64,000 bases of DNA from Pycnopodia helianthoides (Eukaryota; Echinodermata; Asteroidea; Forcipulatida; Asteriidae): assembly GCA_032158295.1 (NCBI GenBank), contig JASTWB010000055.1, forward strand, positions 25,441-89,440. The letters run 5' to 3'. A program made the translations under genes and the position numbers. Shown piece by piece: positions 21,236-32,040 of the stretch. Each line of letters starts with the position of its first letter. Position 1 is the first letter of the stretch. The notes under the pieces are model-generated. The model had not been told where the DNA came from. It made no database searches and worked only from the letters and a program-made list of their open reading frames with translations.

Positions 21236-21553
21236 AGGATCTGTTCCAAAGCAAAGTCATGCTTGGTCTTTAATAATTGGCCTGGTGTTTATAGCAACTT
21301 GGTTGTGTGTTCAGGATCCTTTCCAATACAAAGTCATGCTTGGTTTGTAATAATTGGCCTGGTGTTTAAAGCAGGTTGATTGTGTGATCAGGATCCTTTC
21401 CAATGCAAAGTCATGCTTGGTCTGTAATAATTGGCCTGGTGTTTGAAGTGATTCTGTGTCTCCATGTTTATTGCAACTTCAGAATAACGGTCCCATGACC
21501 TCTTACGTGTACAATACTACTCGGGGGAAAGTAGTCCCTATTACATATCAACA
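21236..21553 (-). mobile_element. Ty3/gypsy-like LTR with three 77-bp repeats (unit B)
   Basis: LTR start TGTTGATATGTAATAGGG on the minus strand after a purine tract at 21,554-21,566; AATAAA present. Repeats start at about 21,236, 21,312 and 21,389. The pol tail found in units A, C and D is missing because of a deletion of about 180 bp at about 21,870. Confidence 0.7.
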
Positions 21554-21889
21554 TCCCCCTTCCTTTGAAAAGTACAATTTCAGTTTGTTATAGATGTCTC
21601 TAGGAGACTGAAATTTATTGTAAACAGTAACTTTAAATTTGTAACATCAACAGTAACTGGAATAAAACTTTGCAAATTGATGAAAATGGTACGAATAGGC
21701 AGCATTTTAAATGAAAAATAGATGTAACTGTAGGCAAGAATGAAAAAACTGGAGCAGTGTAACTTATAAGTTTATAATAAATCACTACAGACTAAACTCT
21801 GTCTGATAAAACTAATCAAGGTGTCCAAGCAATGATAGCTACTTTGGTGTTAGCTTTTATGTGGTGTATGGTTTGAATGCCTGGCTTGG

Positions 21890-22640
21890 TACTTCTCCCA
21901 GATGTGATCGGTTGCGCCTGAGTGTGTTGCCATTTGGGGTTCTGACTTCATATGATCTAGGCTGACTACACAGGTTTGTGACAAACTTTCAAAAGTACGC
22001 CCACTGTTAAACATTGTACTACCATCATTCCTCCGGGTGTACCAGCCTGGACAAAGCCTTTCACCGGACGAGACCATGGTAAAGTTCAAAGGACGACTGT
22101 GTTAGACAGTACATGCCACGAAAGGCCGCCAAATGAAAATTGAAATGTTTTTCATTGAACGAATCAGACACAGGGTACACATGTGCCTGGGAGTGTTTCA
22201 CAGGATCGCAGCCCACGTCCCCACAAGGACAGTCCTCTGTAAGTTATTCTGAGATTTTAGTGCACCAGGCAAGGTAGTCTTGAACCTTTTGCAGGGACTC
22301 GAACATAAAGGACATTGCATCTACATGGACAATCGGTTTACAAGCCAGGCTCTGTTCTCCAAGTTGTCTCTGAGCTAGGATTCGGAGCTTGTGGAACTGT
22401 GCGCTGTACCACCCTAGGGATACCCAATGTTGCAAACCCCAAAAAGTTCCCCATGCAAGCATGGTAATAACGAATAATAGTTTGGATTTTAGCAGAAATT
22501 TTGTTCCAAGTCATATTGTGCGTAATCAAACCTCTCTTGGCAATATTGAATGTTGAATCTATTAGTGCCAACCAAACTTTCCAACATTTTGGCGGGTTTG
22601 GGGGGAGGATGGTGCTATGAAAGAAAATCAAATTGCACTT
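21890..22640 (-). other. unidentified minus-strand frames (unit B)
   Basis: Counterpart of 5,201-5,930. The frames with WYSAQFHKLRILAQ and GERLCPGWYTRRNDG are retained, separated by a TAA. Not recognised. Confidence 0.3.
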
Positions 22641-23150
22641 TTCAAAATTCCTTATTTACATGTAGGTTCATGATAGGTGTCAATTGAGGCAGGGGGAGGG
22701 GATGATGGTGCTTTGAAAGAAAAACAATTGGCCTTTTGGAATTACTTATTTACATATAGGTTCATGATAGGTGTCATGATTGATAATTGGTGGGGCTGTA
22801 CAATTCAGAGACACTCCAAGACTAGTTGACTTGAAAAACATCAAACCGTAAAAATGTGATTACATGTTTTATGGATGTGGTTCATGTCGGGGTATTATAT
22901 ACATATTGTGTCATATTGATTGGAGTTTTAAGTGTTTTTTGTCAGTGGTTATCACTGGGGTAGTGAGACTGCGAATATGTTTTACAGATTCTTGGGTAGC
23001 AACATGTTTTCATGCCTCAGATGGGCACTCATCAGTTGCAATTGGTTGATTCTGGAAGAATCAGTATGTCTCGTGTCTGTTATATAGACCGTGGGGTTGG
23101 TTTAATAGGCTTTGGTTCGAGGTTGTAACCGTAACTGTATAGTCCGTTTG
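22640..23150. other. no gene recognised
   Basis: Spacer shared with 5,940-6,460; no coding motif. Confidence 0.45.
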
Positions 23151-23157
23151 GGGATGG

Positions 23158-24105
23158 TTATTTTGAGTGAAATCCTCGTTTGTTTGTAACTTGTTCCTCC
23201 AATAAGGAGTTTAGGATTTCTAGTGCTTCATCATGATGGCTGTTGCCAAAACCAGAGTTGTCGGGAACGGGGGAGAGCTGTTGGGTGGGCGTGGAGTCGT
23301 TAAAACTTTGGTTGAGTTTAGCTCTGATTAGTTTTTCCCGTATGTTTTGGTCTTTTTTGAAAGCAATGAAAGGAGGGTTTTGGAAAATCCTCTGGAGTGT
23401 TTCATTGCCTTGTATCATTGGCCAGTATTTGTTGATTGCACGGTTTAAATCACTGTGGTTGATGCAAGGATTGTATGTGGTCGTGAAGACCAACGGAGTT
23501 TTGTTTTCCTTTTTGTTATGCCTTTTGTGAATCAGATTGTTGCGTTCTTCAAAAGATACTTTGTTTGTGTTTTTGTTTATCTCTGATGTACTATAGCCTC
23601 TTACTGTTAGTTTTTCCAAGAAATTGTTCACTTTGTCCATAAATTCATCTTCATTGTTGGTGTTTCTTGCATATTGGAGTGTTTCTCTGTATATGAATGC
23701 CTTGAAAATATGTTGGGGGTGAGATGATTTTTTGTGTAGGTATTGGTAGGTTTCTGTGGGTTTGGTATAGACTTTTGTGTCCAGAATACCAGTTTCTCAG
23801 AACCTTTTAACCTTGAATATCAGGAGGTCCAGGTAGTTGATTGAAGTATCAGATGCCTCATAAGTAAATTTTAGGGAAGTGTGCATTTGATTCATAGTAT
23901 GAATCAGATTCTTGAAATTGTCAAGAGTACTGTCATAGATGACGAGAATATCGTCTCTATAACGCCACCAGGTAAGGATGTGATCAGCTTGTCGGAGGAT
24001 TTGTTTTTCCAGATCATGTAGTGTAATATCACATATTTCTGGGCTTGCAGATGTGCCCATGGCGCATCTGATTTTTGGGGGTTTCTATTGGAAGGATAAA
24101 ATAGT
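23158..24105 (-). pseudogene. Penelope-like RT, internally deleted (unit B)
   Basis: Read right to left. A short scrap with EFVDYFIL-type sequence (about 24,090) joins directly to the RT motif MGTSASPEICDITLHDLE (motif B), followed by WRYRDDILVIY (motif C with both catalytic aspartates), then INYLDLLIFK, a stop, LDTKVYTKPTETYQYLH, and a 160-codon tail ending GFHSK at 23,158. Compared with unit C, the region between the fingers and motif B is missing, and everything upstream of motif A is gone. This copy keeps the YRDD box that unit C has lost. No GIY-YIG endonuclease follows the tail. Confidence 0.8.
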
Positions 24106-24287
24106 CAATTGAGGCGGGGGATGGTGCTTCGAGAGGAAACCTAAATTCAGAATTAATTATACGTTTAACCTATTTATGAATGTCTGATGTATCTGCTAGT
24201 AAATCAAAAAATGCATCAAAACCCAATGCCAGTCAATGACCAACTGTGTAACAACAATTGGGCTTTATGTAAGTGTGTGTAACAAAC

Positions 24288-24541
24288 TCAGTTTTTTTTC
24301 CTCAATTTCATCTCAGTACTTTTGAGTGAATACCCATAACCTTTCCAGTCCTTCCACACAATTCCCTTGGCATAGAGACCTGTGGATCCAGTTCGATAGT
24401 ATTGTCCATTTAGATTAGATTCATGGCATAGACTGTACCACCAAGCACCATGGTAATCCTGGGCACAGTGAGTGAAATCCACGTCGTTGTCTTGGTCTTT
24501 AGTAGAGAAAGCCATGTGGTTCTGGAAAGTCATAGAGTCAC
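24288..24541 (-). CDS. FREP copy 2 exon 4
   Basis: 254 bases, acceptor TCAG then GTGACTC, phase 1 start. Intact: DQDND, HCAQDYHGAWWYSLC, GYGYSLKSTEMKLR, then KKN and stop. Confidence 0.9.
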
Positions 24542-25260
24542 CTGATAAAAAGAAAAGGTAAAAAAGGAATGTTTAGGCAATAACAGTTTGAGGTGCAAGG
24601 CTCGATTTCACAAAGAGTTCAGACTGATCGTAACTGCAAATCCATCGCAGTTGCTTAGCAAAGAGTGATGTCACAATACAAATCACTATGGTAATACTGA
24701 TAACTCATCTTAAGATGAATCTTAGTGCTTTGTGAAATCGACCCCAGGTCTTCACTGAGCCGAAGGCGAATTACCTTTTTAACAGCGGCCAGCCACCAGC
24801 TACTAAATTCATTATCCAGCAATGAAGAAGGGCTCCTCACACTGTTAATGCCGGTAGAAATTTACCTTTAATAAAACAAAGTTAAAATCATCAGAATTTG
24901 TGATTTAGTTTTTTTGCAGATATTTGTAAAATTTTTCTATTCCGGTTCAAGGGCCAATATTTAGGCTATCTCTTACCCATATTTGATTAATAATGCATAG
25001 TTGCAGGAACCATACTATGGGCTTTTAAAATTAATATCACCAAAAATAGGAATACTTTTGTGAGTGGTTGGTTTTATACATTGCATTATGTTGGTTTTCT
25101 TGGGCGTACCAGCTACCTTAAAGTTCATAATTTGCATTAGATTGCCTAGCCAATACAGTCAATCAAAAGTCTTGTGTAAACCGTGATAAGATTAATTGAA
25201 TGATCTGCAAACTGGGTATAAGTTAGTTTCTGTAGAGTGAAATTCAAGTAATGGTCTTAC

Positions 25261-25526
<266 letters not shown>

Positions 25527-25674
25527 TTAATTTCCAGTATTAAAAGATATCCAGAAAAAAATATGGGTAAAAACAATGAATGGATAGTTTATTGACCCTT
25601 AAGAGCCTGTTCCTTTCTGAAAAATTCTCACCAAACACCCGAACAATGCTAAGTTTGTTGATTTTTATTAAAGT

Positions 25675-25939
25675 CGCATCCCCTCAAGGTGATCCCGTGG
25701 CTGCTGCTTCCCAGGTTGTATATTAAACTTGGGTGTGATCCCTGGCTACACGGCAGTTAACGGTTGTATGGCTTCTGACCGGCACCCCCCCCCCCCCCGA
25801 ACAAAGATATGGACAAAATAGGGAGACCGCCAATATAGGGCTAGATAGCTCAGTTGGTAGAGCGCCGGTACGTTAATCCGGAGGTCGTTGGTTCAAATCC
25901 CGCTCTAGTCAATTTTTCTTTGTTCAACCCCATATTACT
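25675..25939 (+). mobile_element. SINE-like chimeric insertion in FREP intron 2 (copy 2)
   Basis: 265 bp flanked by a perfect 16-bp target-site duplication TGATTTTTATTAAAGT (25,659-25,674 and 25,940-25,955). FREP copy 1 has the site once (9,181-9,196), without the element. From left: a segment similar in reverse to LINE pol coding sequence (reading YNLGSSSHGIT), a C run of about 14, GAACAAAGA, a tRNA-like region, and TCTTTGTTC inverted to the first. The long duplication implies target-primed reverse transcription. Copy 4 carries the same insertion. Confidence 0.85.
25839..25910 (+). tRNA. tRNA-like head of the SINE-like insertion, anticodon position GTT; probably not a functional tRNA
   Basis: 72 bases fold as a cloverleaf: acceptor GGCTAGA with TCTAGTC (seven pairs, one G-T), D arm GCTC/GAGC, A box TAGCTCAGTTGG, B box GGTTCAAATCC. 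Anticodon loop ACGTTAA would give GTT (Asn) but has C instead of T at position 33 and a T-T mismatch closing the loop, and the T stem has one mismatch. TTTTT follows as a pol III stop. Body resembles a lysine tRNA. Confidence 0.5.
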
Positions 25940-26148
25940 TGATTTTTATTAAAGTAACATATATTTTTGAAGATAAGATACCAAACAAAATTTCTGTTTT
26001 TACTTTAGAAGGTAGATTGTATGTCAACATAGTCGATTCAAAACATAGATCTTTGGGTGAAAAGCAGGTCAAGTTATTACTCAGGTGGGGTTTGAACCTT
26101 TGCCATTACTTTTAAGCAGCTCTACGAAATTGGGCCCTGATGTCTTAC

Positions 26149-26525
26149 CGTCCATCCTACACCACTTGAGTCAATGTCACAGTACACCTCAAAACTCCGG
26201 CCAGAAAGTGAAGGTTGGATGGTTATCACACCAGTTTGTGTCTCTCTCAATTTGGCAGCCTCTGTACAATCTGTTGGAACTTTATCTAGGAAATTGTTAA
26301 GTACTTTTAAATAAAAATGAGTTCCATTTCTAACTGTTACATTGTTATTGACATACAAGAGTTTTTCACAATGAACTGTACAAACATCTACCAAAGACTG
26401 TGGCAGTCTGCCAAGGACAAAGGCAGATGTAGGGATTGATGCAGCTGGTGCCCCCATACCCCCATCCTTATTTCTGCCAACATAAAACATATATAAGTGA
26501 ACGGGAAATAAATTAAAATTGATAA
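26149..26525 (-). CDS. FREP copy 2 exon 2
   Basis: Intact frame from the linker through VDVCTVHCEKLLYVNN, DCTEAAKLRE and FEVYCDIDSSGVGWT; donor GTAAGA. Two acceptors are possible: CAG at 26,474-26,476 has the better consensus but wrong phase for exon 1, while AAAAG at 26,526-26,530 fits the phase (262+377 bases = 213 codons) and adds a hydrophobic VINFNLFPVHLYMFYVG stretch. A small unseen exon could also reconcile the phase. Confidence 0.75.
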
Positions 26526-26912
26526 CTTTTAATTGGGAAATAAATAAATAAATAAATAACGATAATATTGAGATTGACTTAGTACTATTTATTTTCATTC
26601 TGCACTGATGTATGACAGTCCCTGTATACTCGGCACTTTCTGATTTCTGCAAAGTAAAAAACCACAGGCATCTCTGATTGGATTCAAACCCACAATTTTG
26701 TGCATTCTGCAGCCTATTTTTGTAGTTGCCACAAGACCGAGCTCATTTTAGGCTGGTTCAGCAATCTAGAGATTAAGACATTTAAGGTATTCTAGCAAAG
26801 GCAAATATGAACAGATAAAATGAAAATAACAGATTTAAAACATTTTCTTAATTAGATTGTTAGAAAAATTAAAACTGATAATTCAGTGAAACTTTTTCAG
26901 TGAAAGATGTAC

Positions 26913-27174
26913 CTGTTCGATCCCTGTTCGCCGTTGTGAGTGCGTTTAGCTGCCTCTTGATGATCTGTAGCTCTGATTCAATCCTTGCATTAAATGCAGC
27001 TTTTTCCAGCATGTCTTCAATTGCTGAACAGTTACAGCCAGGGGTTGTAGTAGTGGATGGATTCATATTGACTTGTCGCTGGCAGATAAAGTTCTCTGGC
27101 TCTTCAAGTTTTGCTTTCGTTGAAAGCAAAGCCCCAAAAATGACTTGAGCTATGATTAGATAAGAAAGTGCCAT
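26913..27174 (-). CDS. FREP copy 2 exon 1 (signal peptide and coiled coil)
   Basis: 262 bases from ATG to donor CAG/GTACAT, ending in phase 1. Signal peptide of about 20 residues, then KLEEPENFICQRQ, TTTTPGCNCS and a coiled coil IEDMLEKAAFNARIESEL. Clean frame. This start is kept because the hydrophobic core follows at once and a TATA box lies about 110 bases upstream. Confidence 0.88.
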
Positions 27175-27285
27175 TTCTGATTTGTGTGGCTCAACGATGT
27201 TATTGTAGAAGATCTAACTCAAGGTTGATGAGGAAAGTGTAATATGGAATAGACACTGCTAATGGTTCAGAGGATTGATGTTGAA

Positions 27286-27296
27286 CTCTTTTTATA
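27286..27296 (-). promoter_or_regulatory. TATA box of FREP copy 2
   Basis: Minus-strand TATAAAAAGAG, with a CCAAT motif (CAACCAATCAG) at 27,334-27,344. Transcription would start about 30 bases downstream, near 27,260. Confidence 0.7.
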
Positions 27297-27562
27297 CTTA
27301 ACTGCTGGTTGGCGGTGACATGTTTTATGGGATCTGATTGGTTGAACAGCAAAGCAGTGATTGCAGATGATATTTTATCTAAAACTTGCCAATGTCAGCA
27401 TCATATTTTAATATTAAAGGGGTTTGTTTGATGAACGGTGTGCAATTTCTTATCATACACATTGCCTTTAAACTCATTCCATGGACTTGTTCTCTAAAGG
27501 GAGACTTGTCTTACTCATGCAGGCGATGGAAGCAATAGCCTTTTGAAAAGTCCCTTTTGAAA

Positions 27563-27762
27563 AGGGTGGCTAGTGCGTAAAGCGCTCAACTCTCACCACT
27601 GTGGCCCCAGTTTGATTACCGCCTAGTGCCACACGTTAATAGAGTTGTGCGTTGGTTCTGTCCTGCCACGAGGGTTTTTTTGGCACAGGTTTTTCTTTGT
27701 TTCCTTCTGTATCCTCCCTCCGGACAGATAAAATACTTTTGATCTGTGGCTGTGCTCTGTGT
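27563..27762 (+). mobile_element. tRNA-derived SINE, copy upstream of FREP 2
   Basis: Head GGGTGGCTAGTGCGTAAAGC (A-box-like) and CCAGTTTGATTACCGC (B-box-like), body with CGAGGGTTTTTTTGGCACAG and CTCCCTCCGGACAG. Best-preserved head of the three copies. Confidence 0.6.
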
Positions 27763-27810
27763 TAGTATGGGACGATGTGGTGGCTGCTAAAGGTGTCACT
27801 GTCATTTCTC

Positions 27811-27955
27811 ATCAAATATGGCATTTCAGACAGAAATATTTCAAGGGATGTTTTCTACTATCATCATCATCATTAGACCGTATAAGTTTTATGTAAATCT
27901 GTGATCAATTTTAACAATTTTCCTTTAACAATTTTAACAATGTTCCTTTAACATA
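27811..27955 (-). mobile_element. TTAA MITE family 2, partial copy
   Basis: Matches the terminal third of the family (CATCAAATATGGCATTTCAG, TTAGACCGTATAAGTTTTATG), ending in GTTCCTTTAA with a short local duplication of the end. Confidence 0.6.
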
Positions 27956-27969
27956 TGTTTCCAATTCTT

Positions 27970-28125
27970 ATTCCACTCTGATCAGACTTTAACCTAAACT
28001 GGTTGTATATATTTCAAAAAAATTGTTTACATTCAAGATCTAGTTTACAACATATCTGGTGCAGCATGGAGCCATGAACTCCACGTGTGGGGTAGAAATT
28101 GAGCAGCATCTGTTTTTTACATAGC
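27970..28125 (-). repeat. inverted copy of 12,185-12,345
   Basis: Reverse complement of the unit A flank, sharing CTAGTTTACAACATATCTGG and CCACGTGTGGGGTAGAAAT, with a short deletion. Confidence 0.7.
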
Positions 28126-28129
28126 TGGA

Positions 28130-28930
28130 GAGCAATCAGTAGGGCCTACATACTGGTATTTAATCTAAAATTTGTTAGTCTAAGTACGTGCTCGTACCCA
28201 CAATTGTTGATCGTGGCATGCATATCGCTCGCAAACGGGGGGCCCGAGGATGGACAAGAATGGACTTCCATTAAGCCCCACCCCTTAACATATTGACCAA
28301 TCACAGCATTGGCTGCATCACTACTGCACACGTGGGCAGCACATGAGCATCTCTCCAATGCCACACTATTGACGTGAATGTTCTAGGTAGTTTAAGGTAT
28401 CCACTTTCGTTCACTCATTTTGGGGGAAATTCCCCATGCCACAAATCGTTCCAAGAACGATATTACAAGATCACCAACTTCAATCGCGATTATCTCAAAA
28501 GCAAGTTTTACCTATGTGAAGTCGTTCGCGTCAGTTCGTGAAACCTGCGATGTATTGTCTTGTACGTGTCTTAATAGTGCTTAATTGTTCAAACAGAAAC
28601 AGTTAAATTGATGTTGCCAGGATTCAGTAAGGTTTTTTTTCTAATTTTGAGTCTGGTTTTGTAAAATACATTCTGGTCCAGTAAATGATTTGAGTTTCAA
28701 GCCCTGTGGTCTTTTGGATTTTTCGCCCAAATTCAAGCCCTGAAAGTGTAACGGCTAGAAAATCATTTCAACCTGTAACAAATTCCAGCAGTCTGGCTTT
28801 TTCAATTTCTATGCTGGTACTCGTTGAAAGCCTGTTCAGCAACTTCACGAGGATTGAGGTGTGGCCAGTGCCTTAAGACAGTGGACACTTGTACAAGGTG
28901 TTCTATACAAATTTTGTGCAAGTAAAAAGC
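28130..28930. other. no gene recognised
   Basis: Short open frames on both strands at 28,099-28,364 overlap each other and carry no known domain. No repeat partner seen in the window. Confidence 0.5.
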
Positions 28931-28941
28931 TTGTGACTTTA

Positions 28942-29135
28942 TTAGGCACTGGTGATGGCTATCTTGAATTGCTCCACTATGGGCAGTTCCTGGGGGAGCG
29001 CATCCCAGTCACGTAGAGTTCTTGGGAAGAAGCTTTGTCTGTAGTTGTCAGATTTGGCTATTTACAAGTACATTGGCATTCGATTCATGATGGTGATCCC
29101 TCTGCTGCCGCTTCCCAGGTTGTATCGTATTTCAA
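28942..29135 (-). pseudogene. LINE (non-LTR retrotransposon) pol C-terminus, fragment
   Basis: The minus strand reads YNLGSGSRGITIMNRMP, a TAG/TAA-type stop, then SDNYRQSFFPRTLRDWDALP and VEQFKIAI before a TAA at 28,942-28,944. SFFPRT-x-R-x-W-x-x-LP is the usual end of the reverse transcriptase polyprotein in many animal LINEs. The upstream part (YNLGS..) resembles the left third of the SINE-like insertion at 25,675. Host of only the 3' tip. Confidence 0.75.
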
Positions 29136-29452
29136 TTGCATCAGGATTTTATGAACAGGCACAAAGTCCTTGATAAAGTATCTGCTTTTTCTCCATTCGA
29201 AGCTGTTTTAATAACTTCAGTGACATGTGACTGCCTAAATTGATGAAAATGTCAAAGGCTGGTTTTGTGATGTATATTGAAAACAAGATGCAAAATGATG
29301 TGAATGAATTTACTGTTTTGCAAACCAACAATATATGATACCTGTACAACAAGTTACTATCCTTAGCTTAAAGGAACAATACAGAATGGGTTTTTGCTAA
29401 CAAAACAGTTGCTGGCAGTGTAAGCACTTTACGTAATCCACCATATACATAA

Positions 29453-30610
29453 CGTCAGCAATTTCACGAAGTGCCAAAAACTTGAAAATCGGTAGAAACC
29501 TCATATTGATTTTTTTGTTGGTTTCAATGCAGTTGATTGGTATCTAACAATTGACAAAGTTACAACTCTCAAAAGCGTCTACTTTCTTAATTATGCTAAG
29601 TCGATGAAAGGCAAAAACCCGAAGAACCTGGAATTGCGTTTTCACGAAGAGCCGAAAACCTTTTTGTCAGTTTGTGTATTCGCGACCGCGTTGATTGTAT
29701 AGCTGGCACATTGCCAATCATGAGTGCTCCGGCTTTTGCGTTTTCACGAAGTGCCAAAAACTTTGTTATTGCGTTTTCACGAACAGCCAAAAAGTTTACA
29801 CACGACGCGCGCGCTGCACACAGACCACAATTTGTACAGTTTTCACGAAGAGACAATCTTGTTAATTAAACAGTTCCTCATTAATTAAACACGTTATGGA
29901 CAAATTTGAAAGCAGATTTGTATGATTTAGGATCTCTACTTCCCCGATATGTAAAATTTCAAAGATTAAATTGCGAATAGTCTACCAACCAGTAATTTAA
30001 AAATTAGCTTAACTTCAAACGCGTACATTTTTGGCTTTAGGGGACTTTTTGGCCCTTCGTGAAAGTTGATCGGTATCTAACAATTTACAAAGTTACAGCT
30101 CTCAAAAGCGTCTAGTTTCTTAATTATACTAAAAGGATGAAAGCCAATAACCTGGAATAGCGTTTTCACGAAGAGCCAAAAACCTTTTTGTCAGTTTGTG
30201 TATTCCCGATCGCGTTGTTTGTATAGCTGGCACATTGCCAATCATGAGTGCTCCGGCTTTTGCGTTTTCACGAAGTGCCAAAAACTTTGTTATTGCGTTT
30301 TCACGAACAGCCAAAAAGTTTACACATGACGCGTGCGCTGCACACAGACCACAATTTGTACAGTTTTCACGAAGAGACAATCTTGTTAATTAGATAATTC
30401 CTCATTAATTAAACACGTTATGGACAAATTGAAAGCAGATTTGTATGATTTAGGATCTCTACTTACCTGATATGTAAAATTTCAAAGATTAAATTGCGAA
30501 TAGTCTACCAACCAGTAATTTAAAAATTAGCTTAACTTCAAACGCGGTTTTCTCCAAACATACATTTTTGACTTTAGGGGACTTTTTGGCACTTTGTGAA
30601 ATTGCTGACG
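29453..30610. mobile_element. 1,158-bp non-autonomous DNA transposon nested in the MITE
   Basis: Inverted ends CGTCAGCAATTTCAC and GTGAAATTGCTGACG (about 23 bp with one mismatch overall), flanked by ATAA (29,449-29,452 and 30,611-30,614). The uninterrupted MITE copy has one ATAA at 46,845-46,848. Inside is a direct duplication of about 500 bp and repeated TTTTCACGAAGTGCCAAAAA-type motifs. No transposase frame. Confidence 0.85.
29585..30540. repeat. internal tandem duplication (about 520-bp period) with TTTTCACGAA motifs
   Basis: GCGTTTTCACGAAGAGCC starts at about 29,636 and again at about 30,161, followed in both by ATTGCCAATCATGAGTGCTC. Within each half TTTTCACGAA recurs four times. The 65-86 codon frames in both copies arise from this repetition. 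Confidence 0.75.
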
Positions 30611-30909
30611 ATAAACTGACAAACCTGTAGAAGTTTGAGATCGATCGGCCATCTGGGTCACGAGAAAATAGTGAAAAACCGATTACACATTTGCATGAAA
30701 TCATATAGATTCAACAAATGAATAAAACATTCAATCGGAAAATTAGTTTATTCATTTCTCATCAAATATGGCAATTCAGACAGAAATATTTCGAGGGATT
30801 TTTTTTCTACTATCATCATCATTAGACTGTGTAAGTTTTTTGTAAATTTGTGATCAAAAGTATATTTTACAAGTTTTTTTCTTACCAATCCTGTAATGTT
30901 CCTTTAGCA

Positions 30910-32035
30910 GTGACATATATTTTCATTACCACTCACATAAAAAGTTGATTTTGACAAATTGAGTTCTTTGGACTATAGAATATACAAGCAGAGGATGTCC
31001 AGGGAAGGGCAGAAATTTAAAAAACTGTCATCATAAAAACAATGTACCCACAAAGACCCCACTCATTTCAAACAAGATCAAATCAATAACATAGAATATA
31101 CAGAATGGTTAAATGATTAGTTAGAGGAAAAATGGCAAATAAAAGAATACTACATGTACATGATGTGCTCATTTGTCATGCTAATAAATTGGACTCACAA
31201 TAACACTGCATACCAATAGTAGCATTATGATATAGCACCGTTTCAGCTGTTTGGTTTAGCCAAATGTTTTTTTCATAGTGTTTTAATATTGGGAAAAATT
31301 GTTTGAAAGCAACTTTTGGTCCTCCCAAAAAGCCTACCACAGGACTCCCAATTGTTGAAGTTTGTTCGTGGTTTGCAAAGCAGCAAGGTCATTATTGACA
31401 TCTGTTTCAGGCATAAGCTTTTTTGATAATCTTGTCAGCCATTTAAAAGTCCAAAACTGCCTGTTTGCCACTGAGTATCGAGTGTGATTTATTTTAGTTG
31501 ACCCTAGAAGGAAAAATAGCCTCTCTAGGGTAAACTGTTTAGGGCCCTAGAGGGCGCACTGTATTGCTATTTGACAGACAGAGCATAGTAAACATTTATA
31601 GACATGCCATGATTGTTAGGGAAAAAGAGGCAAGCTTCTTTGGCCTCGGAATCTGTAAATTTTAGAAGTCAATCAGACCGTCTCCTTAAAAATATTTGAA
31701 CATGTTTAGTGTGAATTTTGCCCTCTCTTTTTAAAGAAAACTGTATCCTATACCTCAAAAAGTTACATTGCCCCAATGTTTGAATGAAGACTAAAACAGA
31801 GAATTCAATTGTAAAGAGACAAGGTGTCTGAGTGATTGACAAACACTTCAACCTCATTGGAACACTAGCCCTGGTATGCCCGATATTGAGCAACCTAAAT
31901 TTAGAATCAATTATAACGTTTAACATTTATGAATGTCTGATGTATCTGCTAGTAAATCAAAAAATGCATCAAAACCCAATGCCAGTCAATGACCAACTGT
32001 GTAACAACAATTGGGCTTTATGTAAGTGTGTGTAA
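30910..32035. repeat. unit spacer left of FREP copy 2b
   Basis: From about 30,975 (AGAATATACAAGCAGAGGATG) matches 6,930-8,085 and 58,555-59,765. No Penelope fragment precedes it here. No gene seen. Confidence 0.5.
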
Positions 32036-32040
32036 CAAAC

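Larger units (their letters stand above)
29368..30906 (-). mobile_element. TTAA MITE family 2, interrupted by another transposon
   Basis: Left end TTAAAGGAACAATACAGAATG, right end CCTGTAATGTTCCTTTA. Its body is split at 29,452/30,611 by the 1,158-bp element below. Both halves align with the uninterrupted copy at 46,795-47,145. Confidence 0.8.

Noticed and set aside
25839..25910. A functional tRNA-Asn gene
   Set aside because: Position 33 is C rather than T, the anticodon stem has a mismatch at the loop, and the unit lies in a mobile insertion; only a tRNA-like SINE head is claimed.
29672..30393. Frames beginning MCIRDR/MCIPDR, reminiscent of sequencing-adapter translations
   Set aside because: The bases (TTGTGTATTCGCGACCGC) do not match adapter sequence; the resemblance arises only at the protein level from a non-ATG start inside the duplicated element.
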